A stretch of DNA of 20,435 bases from an uncultured Thermoplasmata archaeon (GTDB taxonomy: Archaea; Thermoplasmatota; Thermoplasmata; Methanomassiliicoccales; Methanomethylophilaceae): NCBI GenBank assembly GCA_946545675.1, contig CAMNNR010000005.1:1-20435 (forward strand). The letters run 5' to 3'. The translations under genes and the position numbers were made by a program. The notes beneath the pieces were generated by a model. The model had not been told where the DNA came from. It did not search any database and saw only the letters and a list, made by a program, of their open reading frames with translations. Each line of letters opens with the position of its first letter. Position 1 is the first letter of the stretch. Positions 7,124 to 12,623 of the stretch are shown piece after piece.

Positions 7124-8013
7124 TCGGATACCTTCTTTACGAATTCGACTGCAGAAAGACCCGCGACCGCACCTTCGCCCACTGCTTTGGCCACCTGAAG
7201 GGGCTTGCCCGTGATGTCACCGCAGGCGAAAACACCCTCCACAGAAGTACGGCAGTTGCGGTCGATCTTGATGGTATCGTCCATCTCGGGGAAGAGGTCG
7301 ATTTCCATGGCCAGGTCCGCCGAGGATTTCCCGCCCAACTCTATGAACACGCCATCCAACTCTATGGTGCGGCCGTCCGAGAGTTTCACGGATTTGACCT
7401 TGTTTTCACCGACTATCTCCGTCACGGAGGCCTCGATTTTGACGACTCCCGCTTTCTCAGCTGCCTCCAGAAGAGAGGGGCTGGTGTCGAAAGTGGGGGA
7501 GATGAGGTAGACCTTGGAGGCGTAGCGGGTCATGAACTCCGCATCGGCGACGGCTTCGGCCTGACCGCCCACGAGTGCCACAACCTTCTGCTTGTAGAAG
7601 TTGCAATCACAGGTGGCGCAGTAACTCACCCCTTTGCCATTCGCGAAGGTCCTCTCGCCCGGTACACCGAGTTTCGTACGGGTCATCCCGGTGGCCATCA
7701 CGAGTGATCTGGCACATATCTCTGACCCGTCTTCCAGACGGACTTTGAAAAGGTCCCCGTCCTTGGACAGGGAAAGAACGTTCATGTCGAAGAACTGACA
7801 TCCAAAGGACTTGGCCTGCTCGAGGCCGTCCTCCAGAATGTCGGTTCCCGACTTTACTCCGTTGAAGCCGAAATAGTTCTCGATCTCGATGCCGTGCATG
7901 GCGCTGTTGCGCACCTTCCCTACGAGGACGGTCTGCACCTTCTTCCTCGCTGCGTGGATGGCTGCCTGAATTCCTGCAGGGCCCGCCCCAATGATCACCA
8001 CATCGGCATTCAT
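7120..8013 (-). CDS. trxB: thioredoxin reductase-like flavoprotein lacking a normal NADPH motif
   Basis: Low-molecular-weight thioredoxin reductase family, 297 aa (slightly short). The N-terminal FAD site is GAGPAG (9-14). The redox-active disulfide is C132-A-T-C135, with an extra C137. The C-terminal FAD site is GVFACGDITGKPLQVAKAVGEG. The nucleotide domain differs from NADPH-dependent enzymes: the usual GGGxSA-type loop reads GGQAEA (149-154), and the HRRxxxR pair that grips the NADPH phosphate is replaced by SPTFDTS (172-178). Similar loss is known in Thermoplasma TrxR, which does not use NADPH, and methanogens have an F420H2-dependent TrxR, so the electron donor here is open. It follows the trx gene by 9 bp and overlaps the HTH gene by 4 bp. 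Confidence 0.9.
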   Translation of the reverse strand: MNADVVIIGAGPAGIQAAIHAARKKVQTVLVGKVRNSAMHGIEIENYFGFNGVKSGTDILEDGLEQAKSFGCQFFDMNVLSLSKDGDLFKVRLEDGSEICARSLVMATGMTRTKLGVPGERTFANGKGVSYCATCDCNFYKQKVVALVGGQAEAVADAEFMTRYASKVYLISPTFDTSPSLLEAAEKAGVVKIEASVTEIVGENKVKSVKLSDGRTIELDGVFIELGGKSSADLAMEIDLFPEMDDTIKIDRNCRTSVEGVFACGDITGKPLQVAKAVGEGAVAGLSAVEFVKKVSE

Positions 8014-8022
8014 ACGGAGACC

Positions 8023-8334
8023 TCAGAAGCTGTTGATGTGAGCGAGGATGTCTTCCTTGGGCCTGAGACCGACAAGGGATTCCATCTGGACGCCGTCCTT
8101 GAAGAAGAGCAGGGTGGGGATGGCGTTGATGCCGAATTCCATGGCGATGCTCTGGTTCTCGTCGGTGTTGAGCTTGGCCACGGCGACCTTTCCCTCGAGC
8201 TCGGCACCGAGTTCGTCCACGATGGGGCCCATTCTCCTGCAGGGTCCGCACCAGGGTGCCCAGCAATCGACCATTACGATTCCGCCCTGTGAGACGAAGT
8301 CCTTAAACTGTGATTCGTTGAGTTCAGTTACCAT
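8023..8334 (-). CDS. trxA: thioredoxin
   Basis: Cytosolic thiol-disulfide reductase, 103 aa, the standard length. The active site WCGPC is at 28-32 and the cis-proline is in NAIPTLLFF (Pro near residue 76). An additional cysteine, C24, lies just before the active site. The ATG at 8334 is preceded by the strongest Shine-Dalgarno sequence in the window, GGAGGAGGT, six bases upstream. It is the first gene of the unit trx-trxB-HTH, so its partner reductase is made from the same message. Confidence 0.96.
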   Translation of the reverse strand: MVTELNESQFKDFVSQGGIVMVDCWAPWCGPCRRMGPIVDELGAELEGKVAVAKLNTDENQSIAMEFGINAIPTLLFFKDGVQMESLVGLRPKEDILAHINSF

Positions 8335-8340
8335 AGTAGT

Positions 8341-8374
8341 ACCTCCTCCGTAATCACAGCAATACGTTATAAGG
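8341..8374 (-). promoter_or_regulatory. ribosome-binding site and TATA-like element of the trx operon
   Basis: The Shine-Dalgarno GGAGGAGGT occupies 8341-8349 on the minus strand. A TATA-like CCTTATAAC lies at 8366-8374. The usual spacing would start the transcript close to or inside the ribosome-binding site, so the true transcript start is uncertain and a weaker upstream element cannot be excluded. Confidence 0.5.
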
Positions 8375-8400
8375 TTACGTGGATTGAACAGCGTTAACTG

Positions 8401-8428
8401 AAAACCTGCCGGGATGGCCCCGGTCAGG
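8401..8428 (-). terminator. hairpin-T terminator of the ArsR-trm56-HD operon
   Basis: On the minus strand CCTG-A-CCGGG, a loop GCCAT, then CCCGG-CAGG forms a 9-bp stem with one bulged A, followed at once by TTTT. It overlaps the stop codon of the HD gene and separates that operon from the trx operon downstream. Confidence 0.6.
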
Positions 8429-9008
8429 GTTTGACATGTTTGAGTTTGGGGTATTCGCCGACCACATCGACCATGCAGTCGAGGTCCTCTCCGTAAAGTT
8501 TGGACAGCTCCTGGTGGAGGAGTTCGATCCTCAGCGCACCGCGGTCCGCACCCTTCGCCATCAGCTTGTCCACGGAGTGGCGGTGGGTGACCACGCGATT
8601 GTCGCTGACCAGGTTATCAGCGTGTGCCACGATTTTCTCCTCGAGGGTGGCGGGCATGTAATCGCCCGGTGGCAGACCCATCTCGGCAACATCGGTCTCG
8701 TCCAGGCCGGCACCTGTGTGCTTGCGAACGATATCGACGAGGACAGGGGAGAGCTTGTGATCCTCCACGATCTTCGCACCGATGCAGGCATGCATGATGG
8801 AATGGTCCTTGGAACGTCCGATATCGTGGAGAAGAGCCCCTGCGATGACGGTCTTCATATCGGCCTGGGGGATTCCGCTGGCCATCGCCTCGGCGACGGC
8901 ACGGACGGTGGCACAGTGCACTACGACACGTTTCTTACACCCGGCGTCCCAGAGAAGATCGATGCACTCTTTGTCTGTCGGGATACGGTCAGTCGTCGCG
9001 GTTGACAA
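8424..9008 (-). CDS. HD-domain phosphohydrolase (TIGR00295-like)
   Basis: A 194-aa HD-superfamily metal-dependent phosphohydrolase. Metal ligands visible are H45 (RVVVHCATVRAVAEAM), the H-D pair in GALLHDIGRSKDH (His81-Asp82), a further H-A near MHACIGAKI, and a late AHADN. It resembles the small archaeal HDIG proteins of the TIGR00295 group, whose substrate is unknown. The start is a TTG at 9008, 20 bp inside the 3' end of trm56; no other good start exists before the conserved IPTDKECIDLLWDAGC. The overlap with trm56 and the terminator at its end make it the last gene of an ArsR-trm56-HD operon, which hints at an RNA or nucleotide substrate. Confidence 0.85.
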   Translation of the reverse strand: MSTATTDRIPTDKECIDLLWDAGCKKRVVVHCATVRAVAEAMASGIPQADMKTVIAGALLHDIGRSKDHSIMHACIGAKIVEDHKLSPVLVDIVRKHTGAGLDETDVAEMGLPPGDYMPATLEEKIVAHADNLVSDNRVVTHRHSVDKLMAKGADRGALRIELLHQELSKLYGEDLDCMVDVVGEYPKLKHVKP

Positions 9009-9507
9009 CGGTTTTCCCCCTTTCGTTGGGAATAACTGTCATTTGTCCGTTACGGTCCTCGTAGAGGTGCTGACCGCCGGTGAAAGCGTACAGGAAGATG
9101 GCAAGGGCTGCGATTTCGGAATGGGGCTGGTTTCCCACGGAAACGTTGAAGTCCGCACTCTGATAAACCTCTGCTGGCACTTTTTCCGCACCGACGATGA
9201 TCATCAGATCCTCGTCCTTGGGAATCTTGGGAAGGGCCTCGTCGATCCTCTGACCGTACATGGTCAGGTGGACGACCTTTCCCTTGAAGTTCTTCAGTGC
9301 CTCGGACCAGCTGACGCCGGTCTTGATGGTATAATCCCCTCCGAAGCGTTCGACGACGCTCTGGATGTTGCCCTCGAGGACAGGGTCCTCGGTATCGACA
9401 TAGATCCCCTTCGCACCCAACGCCCTGGAAGACAGGGCCACATGGGTGGTGACACGCTTGTCCCTCTCGGGACGGTGCCCTATCCTCATGATGTAGATGT
9501 CGGGCAT
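8989..9507 (-). CDS. trm56: tRNA (cytidine(56)-2'-O)-methyltransferase aTrm56
   Basis: SPOUT-family enzyme that uses SAM to methylate the 2'-OH of C56 in the T-loop of archaeal tRNAs. The N-terminus IYIMRIGHRPERDKRVTTHV is diagnostic for aTrm56. Later segments include VVHLTMYGQRIDE, DLMIIVGAEKVPAEVY and the knot region NVSVGNQPHSEIAALAIFL. The length of about 172 aa fits the family. The ATG at 9507 begins PDIYIMRIGHR and lies one base past the upstream stop. An ATG at 9516 (adding MSD) would overlap the upstream gene by 8 bp and is equally possible. The upstream regulator and downstream HD gene share the transcript. Confidence 0.93.
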   Translation of the reverse strand: MPDIYIMRIGHRPERDKRVTTHVALSSRALGAKGIYVDTEDPVLEGNIQSVVERFGGDYTIKTGVSWSEALKNFKGKVVHLTMYGQRIDEALPKIPKDEDLMIIVGAEKVPAEVYQSADFNVSVGNQPHSEIAALAIFLYAFTGGQHLYEDRNGQMTVIPNERGKTVVNRDD

Positions 9508-9508
9508 G

Positions 9509-10006
9509 TCACTCATCTTTGATGGGTTCGATCTTGTGACCGCGGTAGTCCATCTTGACTGACCTGCGCACAAGGCTCTTGAGCATCGTAGCCGAAAGAC
9601 CCAGAGCTTCCGCGACATCGCCGGAGAACTTTCCGTTTCCGACCTGCTCAAGGATCTTTGCCTCGATTATTGCATACTCTTCCTCGCTCATCATGGCGGC
9701 CGCGAGAACGTCGCTGATCTCATAAACAGGCCACTGTGCGTTGATGTTAAAAGAAGTGTAGTACGTGTGATAGGATTTCTCGGGATAGTTTCCGTTAGTG
9801 GAGAGCCAACGCGTCTCCACCAGCTTCATCTTCTCGAAGAAAATTGTAGCTTCCCTGCCCTCGGGACCGAATTTCTTTTCGATCTCATCCGCGGTTTTCC
9901 ACTCAAGGGTCACCTCTTTAAGAACTTCCCTTTTGACGGGAGTGTCCACGGCCCTGAGCATAGGGACTAACTCAGACGGCTCGTTGATGACCTTAATTCT
10001 GTTCAT
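9509..10006 (-). CDS. ArsR-like winged-helix regulator upstream of trm56
   Basis: A 165-aa predicted DNA-binding protein. The N-terminal part (PSELVPMLRAVDTPVKREVLKEV, WKTADEIEKKFG, AIFFEKMKLVETRW) is an ArsR-like winged helix. A middle region SYHTYYTSFNINAQWPVYEISDVL is followed by a second HTH-like segment, KFSGDVAEALGLSATMLKSLVRRSVKM, so it may carry two DNA-binding units. Related proteins appear common in methanogens, but I cannot name the target. I chose the third ATG (10006) because a strong TATA box lies 23-31 bp upstream, making the message leaderless; ATGs at 10018 and 10015 would precede the predicted transcript start. Confidence 0.78.
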   Translation of the reverse strand: MNRIKVINEPSELVPMLRAVDTPVKREVLKEVTLEWKTADEIEKKFGPEGREATIFFEKMKLVETRWLSTNGNYPEKSYHTYYTSFNINAQWPVYEISDVLAAAMMSEEEYAIIEAKILEQVGNGKFSGDVAEALGLSATMLKSLVRRSVKMDYRGHKIEPIKDE

Positions 10007-10028
10007 GTTCACCATCATGGATTTACTA

Positions 10029-10037
10029 AAATATAAA
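10029..10037 (-). promoter_or_regulatory. TATA box of the ArsR-trm56-HD operon
   Basis: The minus strand reads TTTATATTTT, a near-consensus archaeal TATA element. Its centre lies 27 bp from the ATG at 10006, so the transcript should start at or next to the start codon. Confidence 0.7.
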
Positions 10038-10190
10038 TTAAGGGCCAGCAGAAGCGAGATAAAGCGGAACGGCTCGTACCTAACAGCGTTAATTTCCTCC
10101 GCAGAAGGTCCGAATTGGCCGATTCATATCCTGCCCGGAGCAGGTTCTGAACCGAGGATCAATCCCGCACGCCCAGTCGCCGAACTAAGG

Positions 10191-10200
10191 TTTTATATGG
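10191..10200 (+). promoter_or_regulatory. TATA box of the 65-aa gene
   Basis: TTTTATATGG is centred 28 bp before the ATG at 10223, and no ribosome-binding site lies between, so a leaderless transcript is expected. The 153 bp between this box and the divergent one at 10029 hold no gene that I can support. They contain the 11-mer AACAGCGTTAA, also found upstream of trx. Confidence 0.65.
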
Positions 10201-10222
10201 AGGACAGCTAATAACCAACCCG

Positions 10223-10420
10223 ATGAGATTCGACAGGAAATCACCCCTTACTGCCTGCTTCCAGTGTCTCAACTGCTACAAGACCTACAAGGCAAAAGGC
10301 CCCTCCAAAGAAGAACAGGACGAGGCTGAGCAGAAAGCACTGGACTGTTGCGGATCCTTTATCCAGGGATTCTACGTCAACTACAGGAGATGGGGAATTC
10401 AGAAATGGTACGGCAGGTAA
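10223..10420 (+). CDS. 65-aa cysteine-rich protein of unknown function
   Basis: A small protein of 65 aa with a cluster C12-x2-C15-x2-C18 (ACFQCLNCYKTYKAKG) and a C42-C43 pair (ALDCCGSF), then an aromatic basic tail (FYVNYRRWGIQKWYGR). The cysteines could hold zinc or an iron-sulfur centre, and the basic tail could contact nucleic acid, but no known family is recognised. A clear TATA box at leaderless distance and a hairpin with T-run after the stop show a stand-alone gene. It is divergent from the ArsR-trm56-HD operon. Confidence 0.75.
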   Translation: MRFDRKSPLTACFQCLNCYKTYKAKGPSKEEQDEAEQKALDCCGSFIQGFYVNYRRWGIQKWYGR

Positions 10421-10445
10421 ACGCCGTACATCCTCATTCAAACAT

Positions 10446-10466
10446 CACTGCAATCCCGCAGTGTTT
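10446..10466 (+). terminator. hairpin terminator after the 65-aa gene
   Basis: CACTGC, loop AATCCC, GCAGTG gives a perfect 6-bp stem 26 bp past the stop, followed by TTTC and a further T-run at 10474-10477 (ACTTTTAG). It fits a transcription end before the next promoter near 10525. Confidence 0.5.
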
Positions 10467-10554
10467 CTAACTACTTTTAGTTGTACTTTTGTCCGATTTT
10501 CCTGACCGTGCTAAACAATAGCATTATCAACAACTACGCACATCTATCCACCTG

Positions 10555-10860
10555 ATGACCGGGGAAATGCTTTCTGGTACCTTTGAGGAATTGGACCTCA
10601 TCGAACGCCACATCCTCATGCTAAAAGCCACGAAGGAGAATCAACCCGTAGGGATCATCAGACTCTCCGAACTACTCGGTATCCCGAAGCATAAGGTCCG
10701 CTATTCCCTCAGGCTCTTGGAGAGGGACGGATTGATCACTGCGACCCAGGAAGGGGCTGTGGTGACCGACCGCTATGACGAATTCATGGAGAAACTTTCC
10801 ACCAGATTCGATGACATCGTCAGCCGCATCGACGAGATACGCAACGAAGTCGCCGAATAA
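10555..10860 (+). CDS. small winged-helix DNA-binding protein
   Basis: A 101-aa predicted transcription regulator. The winged helix covers about residues 12-75: EELDLIERHILMLKATKE, IIRLSELLGIPKHKVRYSLRLL as the HTH, and DGLITATQEGAVVTD as the wing. A C-terminal helix (FMEKLSTRFDDIVSRIDEIR) looks like a short coiled coil for dimer formation. There is no ligand domain. A weak TATA-like GCATTATCAA about 27 bp before the ATG at 10555 and the lack of a ribosome-binding site suggest a leaderless message; an ATG four codons in (10567) is an alternative. Its target is unknown. tRNA-Asn follows with its own promoter. Confidence 0.78.
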   Translation: MTGEMLSGTFEELDLIERHILMLKATKENQPVGIIRLSELLGIPKHKVRYSLRLLERDGLITATQEGAVVTDRYDEFMEKLSTRFDDIVSRIDEIRNEVAE

Positions 10861-10869
10861 TTATAAATA
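10861..10869 (+). promoter_or_regulatory. TATA box of tRNA-Asn
   Basis: TTATAAATA directly follows the stop codon of the winged-helix gene and is centred 29 bp before the tRNA 5' end, leaving almost no leader. Confidence 0.65.
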
Positions 10870-10893
10870 CCACGGTATAATGGCTGGAAGTAA

Positions 10894-10966
10894 GCCGTTG
10901 TAGCTCAGTCGGTAGAGCGTGTGACTGTTAATCACAAGGTCCACGGTTCGATCCCGTGCGACGGCG
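10894..10966 (+). tRNA. tRNA-Asn (GUU anticodon)
   Basis: The acceptor GCCGTTG pairs with CGACGGC (one G-U pair). The D-arm is GCTC/GAGC, the anticodon stem is GTGA/TCAC around the loop CTGTTAA, and the T-arm is CACGG-TTCGATC-CCGTG. The anticodon GTT gives asparagine. The discriminator is G at 10966 and a genomic CCA follows (10967-10969). A pyrimidine-rich stretch after it (CTTTCTTC) may end transcription. The next 159 bp hold only the promoter of the following tRNA. Confidence 0.97.
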
Positions 10967-11093
10967 CCATACCTTTCTTCATCGATTTCATTGCTGTCCG
11001 GTCACGTACTGTATTCCTAATTCGGGGTTGCTGGCACATGCATTTTCCATATCCGCAGAGGTCCCGGATTACGGCTTAACGGCAGGTCGGATA

Positions 11094-11104
11094 CGTTTTT
11101 ATCC
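11094..11104 (+). promoter_or_regulatory. TATA box of the CAU tRNA
   Basis: CGTTTTTATCC is centred about 29 bp before the tRNA 5' end at 11129, the normal spacing for a leaderless archaeal tRNA promoter. Confidence 0.55.
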
Positions 11105-11128
11105 GATGTCGGTGTAACGAGGGGACGA

Positions 11129-11202
11129 GGGCTCATAGCTTAGCTAGGTAGAGCGCCCGACTCATAATCGGGTGGCCGCCGGTTCAAATCCGGCTGGGCC
11201 CA
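11129..11202 (+). tRNA. tRNA with CAU anticodon: probably tRNA-Ile2, else elongator tRNA-Met
   Basis: The acceptor GGGCTCA pairs with TGGGCCC. The anticodon stem CCCGA/TCGGG surrounds CTCATAA, and the T-arm is GCCGG-TTCAAAT-CCGGC. The discriminator is A and a genomic CCA follows (11203-11205), then a T5 run at 11211. The anticodon CAU fits elongator Met or the AUA-reading Ile2 whose C34 becomes agmatidine. The GGGC...GCCC-A acceptor resembles archaeal isoleucine tRNAs, so I favour Ile2. It lacks initiator features such as three G-C pairs ending the anticodon stem. Confidence 0.9.
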
Positions 11203-11288
11203 CCATCGTGCCTTTTTCGCAATTTCAGGGGATAAACGCGCAAAACCCTGGTTTAGGTATGTCCAGATTGGCTTGAATACAAGAAAGG

Positions 11289-11351
11289 TTTAAAACGACC
11301 ATCCTCTTGTCCTTTTTATCTATAAAGGAGAGATGGTTGTCACCCGTCTCT
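11289..11351 (+). promoter_or_regulatory. hdrD promoter and leader hairpin
   Basis: Two AT-rich elements may act as the TATA box: TTTAAAA at 11289-11295 and TTATCTATAAA at 11315-11325. From the first, the leader would carry a hairpin at 11329-11351, AGAGATGG / CCGTCTCT with one G-U pair and a 7-nt loop, followed by GCTTTTG. From the second, the transcript would start near the end of that hairpin. The rest of the 171 bp between the CAU tRNA and hdrD shows nothing else. Confidence 0.45.
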
Positions 11352-11376
11352 GCTTTTGGGGAAAAAAGGTGTTAGA

Positions 11377-12567
11377 ATGGACATACTTAACAAGCTCCCA
11401 CACATCGAACAGGAACTGACTGCCTGCGTACAGTGCGGCTACTGCATCTCCGTCTGTCAGGCACACGTTCAGACTCCTTGGGAATCCGTTACCCCCAGGG
11501 GAAAAATCTACTATCTCAACCAGATCAACGTCGGAGGACCTCTCGACAAACCCATGAAAAGGGAAGTCGGACTCAACCCCTACTTCGTTGACGCCATCTA
11601 CAAATGTACCGGATGCGGAAACTGCGAAGCAGTTTGCCACGCCAAGATCCCCCTCGTCGAGCTTTGGGAGACCGTCAGGACCTGGCTCGTCGAGAACGGT
11701 GTCGGACCTCTCAGCGCCCACCAGGCCATGAAGCTCGGCATCGAGAAGAACCACAACCCCTACGGCGGAGACCAGAACCACAGGGGAGACTGGTGGCCTG
11801 AGGAGGTTCCCAAATACGACGTCCCCGACGTCATCCTCTACGCAGGATGTACCGGATCCTTCAGGCAGCAGCAGGTCCCCAGGACCGCAGCCCTCGTTCT
11901 GAACAGGGCCGGCGTCAAGATGAACATCCTCGGAAAGGACGAATGGTGCTGCACCTCGCCTCTCCTCAGGACCGGAACCACCACCCTCACCCTCGAGGCC
12001 GCTGAGCACGTCGTCGAGAAAGCCGACGGAATGGGAGCCAAGGACATCGTCATGGCCTGTTCCGGATGCTACAAGACCATCGCCACCGACTTCGGAAAGT
12101 ACTACTCCCAGATGGGACAGCAGTGCTACCACTTCACCCAGTACGCAGCCAAGCTCATCAAGGAGAAGAAGCTCGCAATCCTCCAGCCCTTCGAGCACAA
12201 GGTCACCTACCACGACCCCTGCCACCTCGGAAGGCACATGGGAGTCTACGATGCACCCAGGAACATCATGAAGGCTATCAAGGGTCTCGAGCTCGTCGAG
12301 ATGCCCAGGAACAGGGTCAACTCCATGTGCTGCGGAGCAGGTGGAGGTTACAAGAGCCAGTTCAACAACTTTGCAGTCAGGATCGCGGCTGACAGGGTCA
12401 GAGAGGCTGAGGCCACCGGTGCCGAGTACCTCGTTACCAGCTGTCCCTTCTGCGTCACCAACCTGTCCCAGGGAGCCAAGGCAATCGGCTCCAAGATCAA
12501 GGTGGTCGACGTCTCCGACATCCTGCTCCAGGTCACCGCTCCTGCGGAAGAGCCTAAGGCAGAGTAA
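11377..12567 (+). CDS. hdrD: heterodisulfide reductase subunit D (HdrD-like iron-sulfur protein)
   Basis: Catalytic subunit of the membrane-type heterodisulfide reductase, which reduces CoM-S-S-CoB, the terminal electron acceptor of methanogenesis. The 396 aa show two ferredoxin [4Fe-4S] motifs (C17-x2-C20-x2-C23-x3-C27 and C77-x2-C80-x2-C83-x3-C87). Two CCG domains follow (C158, C191-C192, C228-x2-C231 and C282, C318-C319, C356-x2-C359), the sites of the noncubane clusters. The ATG at 11377 has AGGTG about six bases upstream; a TTG at 11356 is less likely. No hdrE cytochrome gene is adjacent, as in Methanomassiliicoccales, where HdrD is proposed to work with an Fpo-like complex. Codons are strongly biased, suggesting high expression. 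Related CCG proteins such as GlpC or LutA are less likely alternatives. Confidence 0.85.
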   Translation: MDILNKLPHIEQELTACVQCGYCISVCQAHVQTPWESVTPRGKIYYLNQINVGGPLDKPMKREVGLNPYFVDAIYKCTGCGNCEAVCHAKIPLVELWETVRTWLVENGVGPLSAHQAMKLGIEKNHNPYGGDQNHRGDWWPEEVPKYDVPDVILYAGCTGSFRQQQVPRTAALVLNRAGVKMNILGKDEWCCTSPLLRTGTTTLTLEAAEHVVEKADGMGAKDIVMACSGCYKTIATDFGKYYSQMGQQCYHFTQYAAKLIKEKKLAILQPFEHKVTYHDPCHLGRHMGVYDAPRNIMKAIKGLELVEMPRNRVNSMCCGAGGGYKSQFNNFAVRIAADRVREAEATGAEYLVTSCPFCVTNLSQGAKAIGSKIKVVDVSDILLQVTAPAEEPKAE

Positions 12568-12578
12568 ACCCGCTAACA

Positions 12579-12616
12579 TCCGGCGGGGCCCATTCTCCCC
12601 GCCGGACACACCTTTT
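12579..12616 (+). terminator. strong hairpin with T-run between hdrD and lhr
   Basis: TCCGGCGGGG, an 8-nt loop, CCCCGCCGGA: a perfect 10-bp GC-rich stem 11 bp past the hdrD stop, followed by ACACACC and TTTT. It should stop or weaken hdrD transcripts. The lhr ATG is only 18 bp past the stem, so lhr is either expressed by read-through or by a promoter inside hdrD. Confidence 0.65.
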
Positions 12617-12623
12617 CAAAAAC

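Noticed and set aside
10120-10185. Stretch resembling the 3' half of a tRNA on the minus strand (GGTTCAGAACC followed by CTCCGGGCA)
   Set aside because: The T-stem does not pair well, the conserved A58 is missing, and no matching 5' acceptor strand is found, so neither a tRNA nor an attachment-site remnant is supported.
10018-10211. Plus-strand frame covering the divergent promoter region (about 64 codons from ATG at 10018)
   Set aside because: It spans both TATA boxes, has no start signal and overlaps the ArsR-like gene start; it is probably chance.
11320-12609. Long minus-strand frame (429 codons) opposite hdrD
   Set aside because: The antisense of a codon-biased gene often lacks stops; the product has no domain pattern, and hdrD clearly owns the region.
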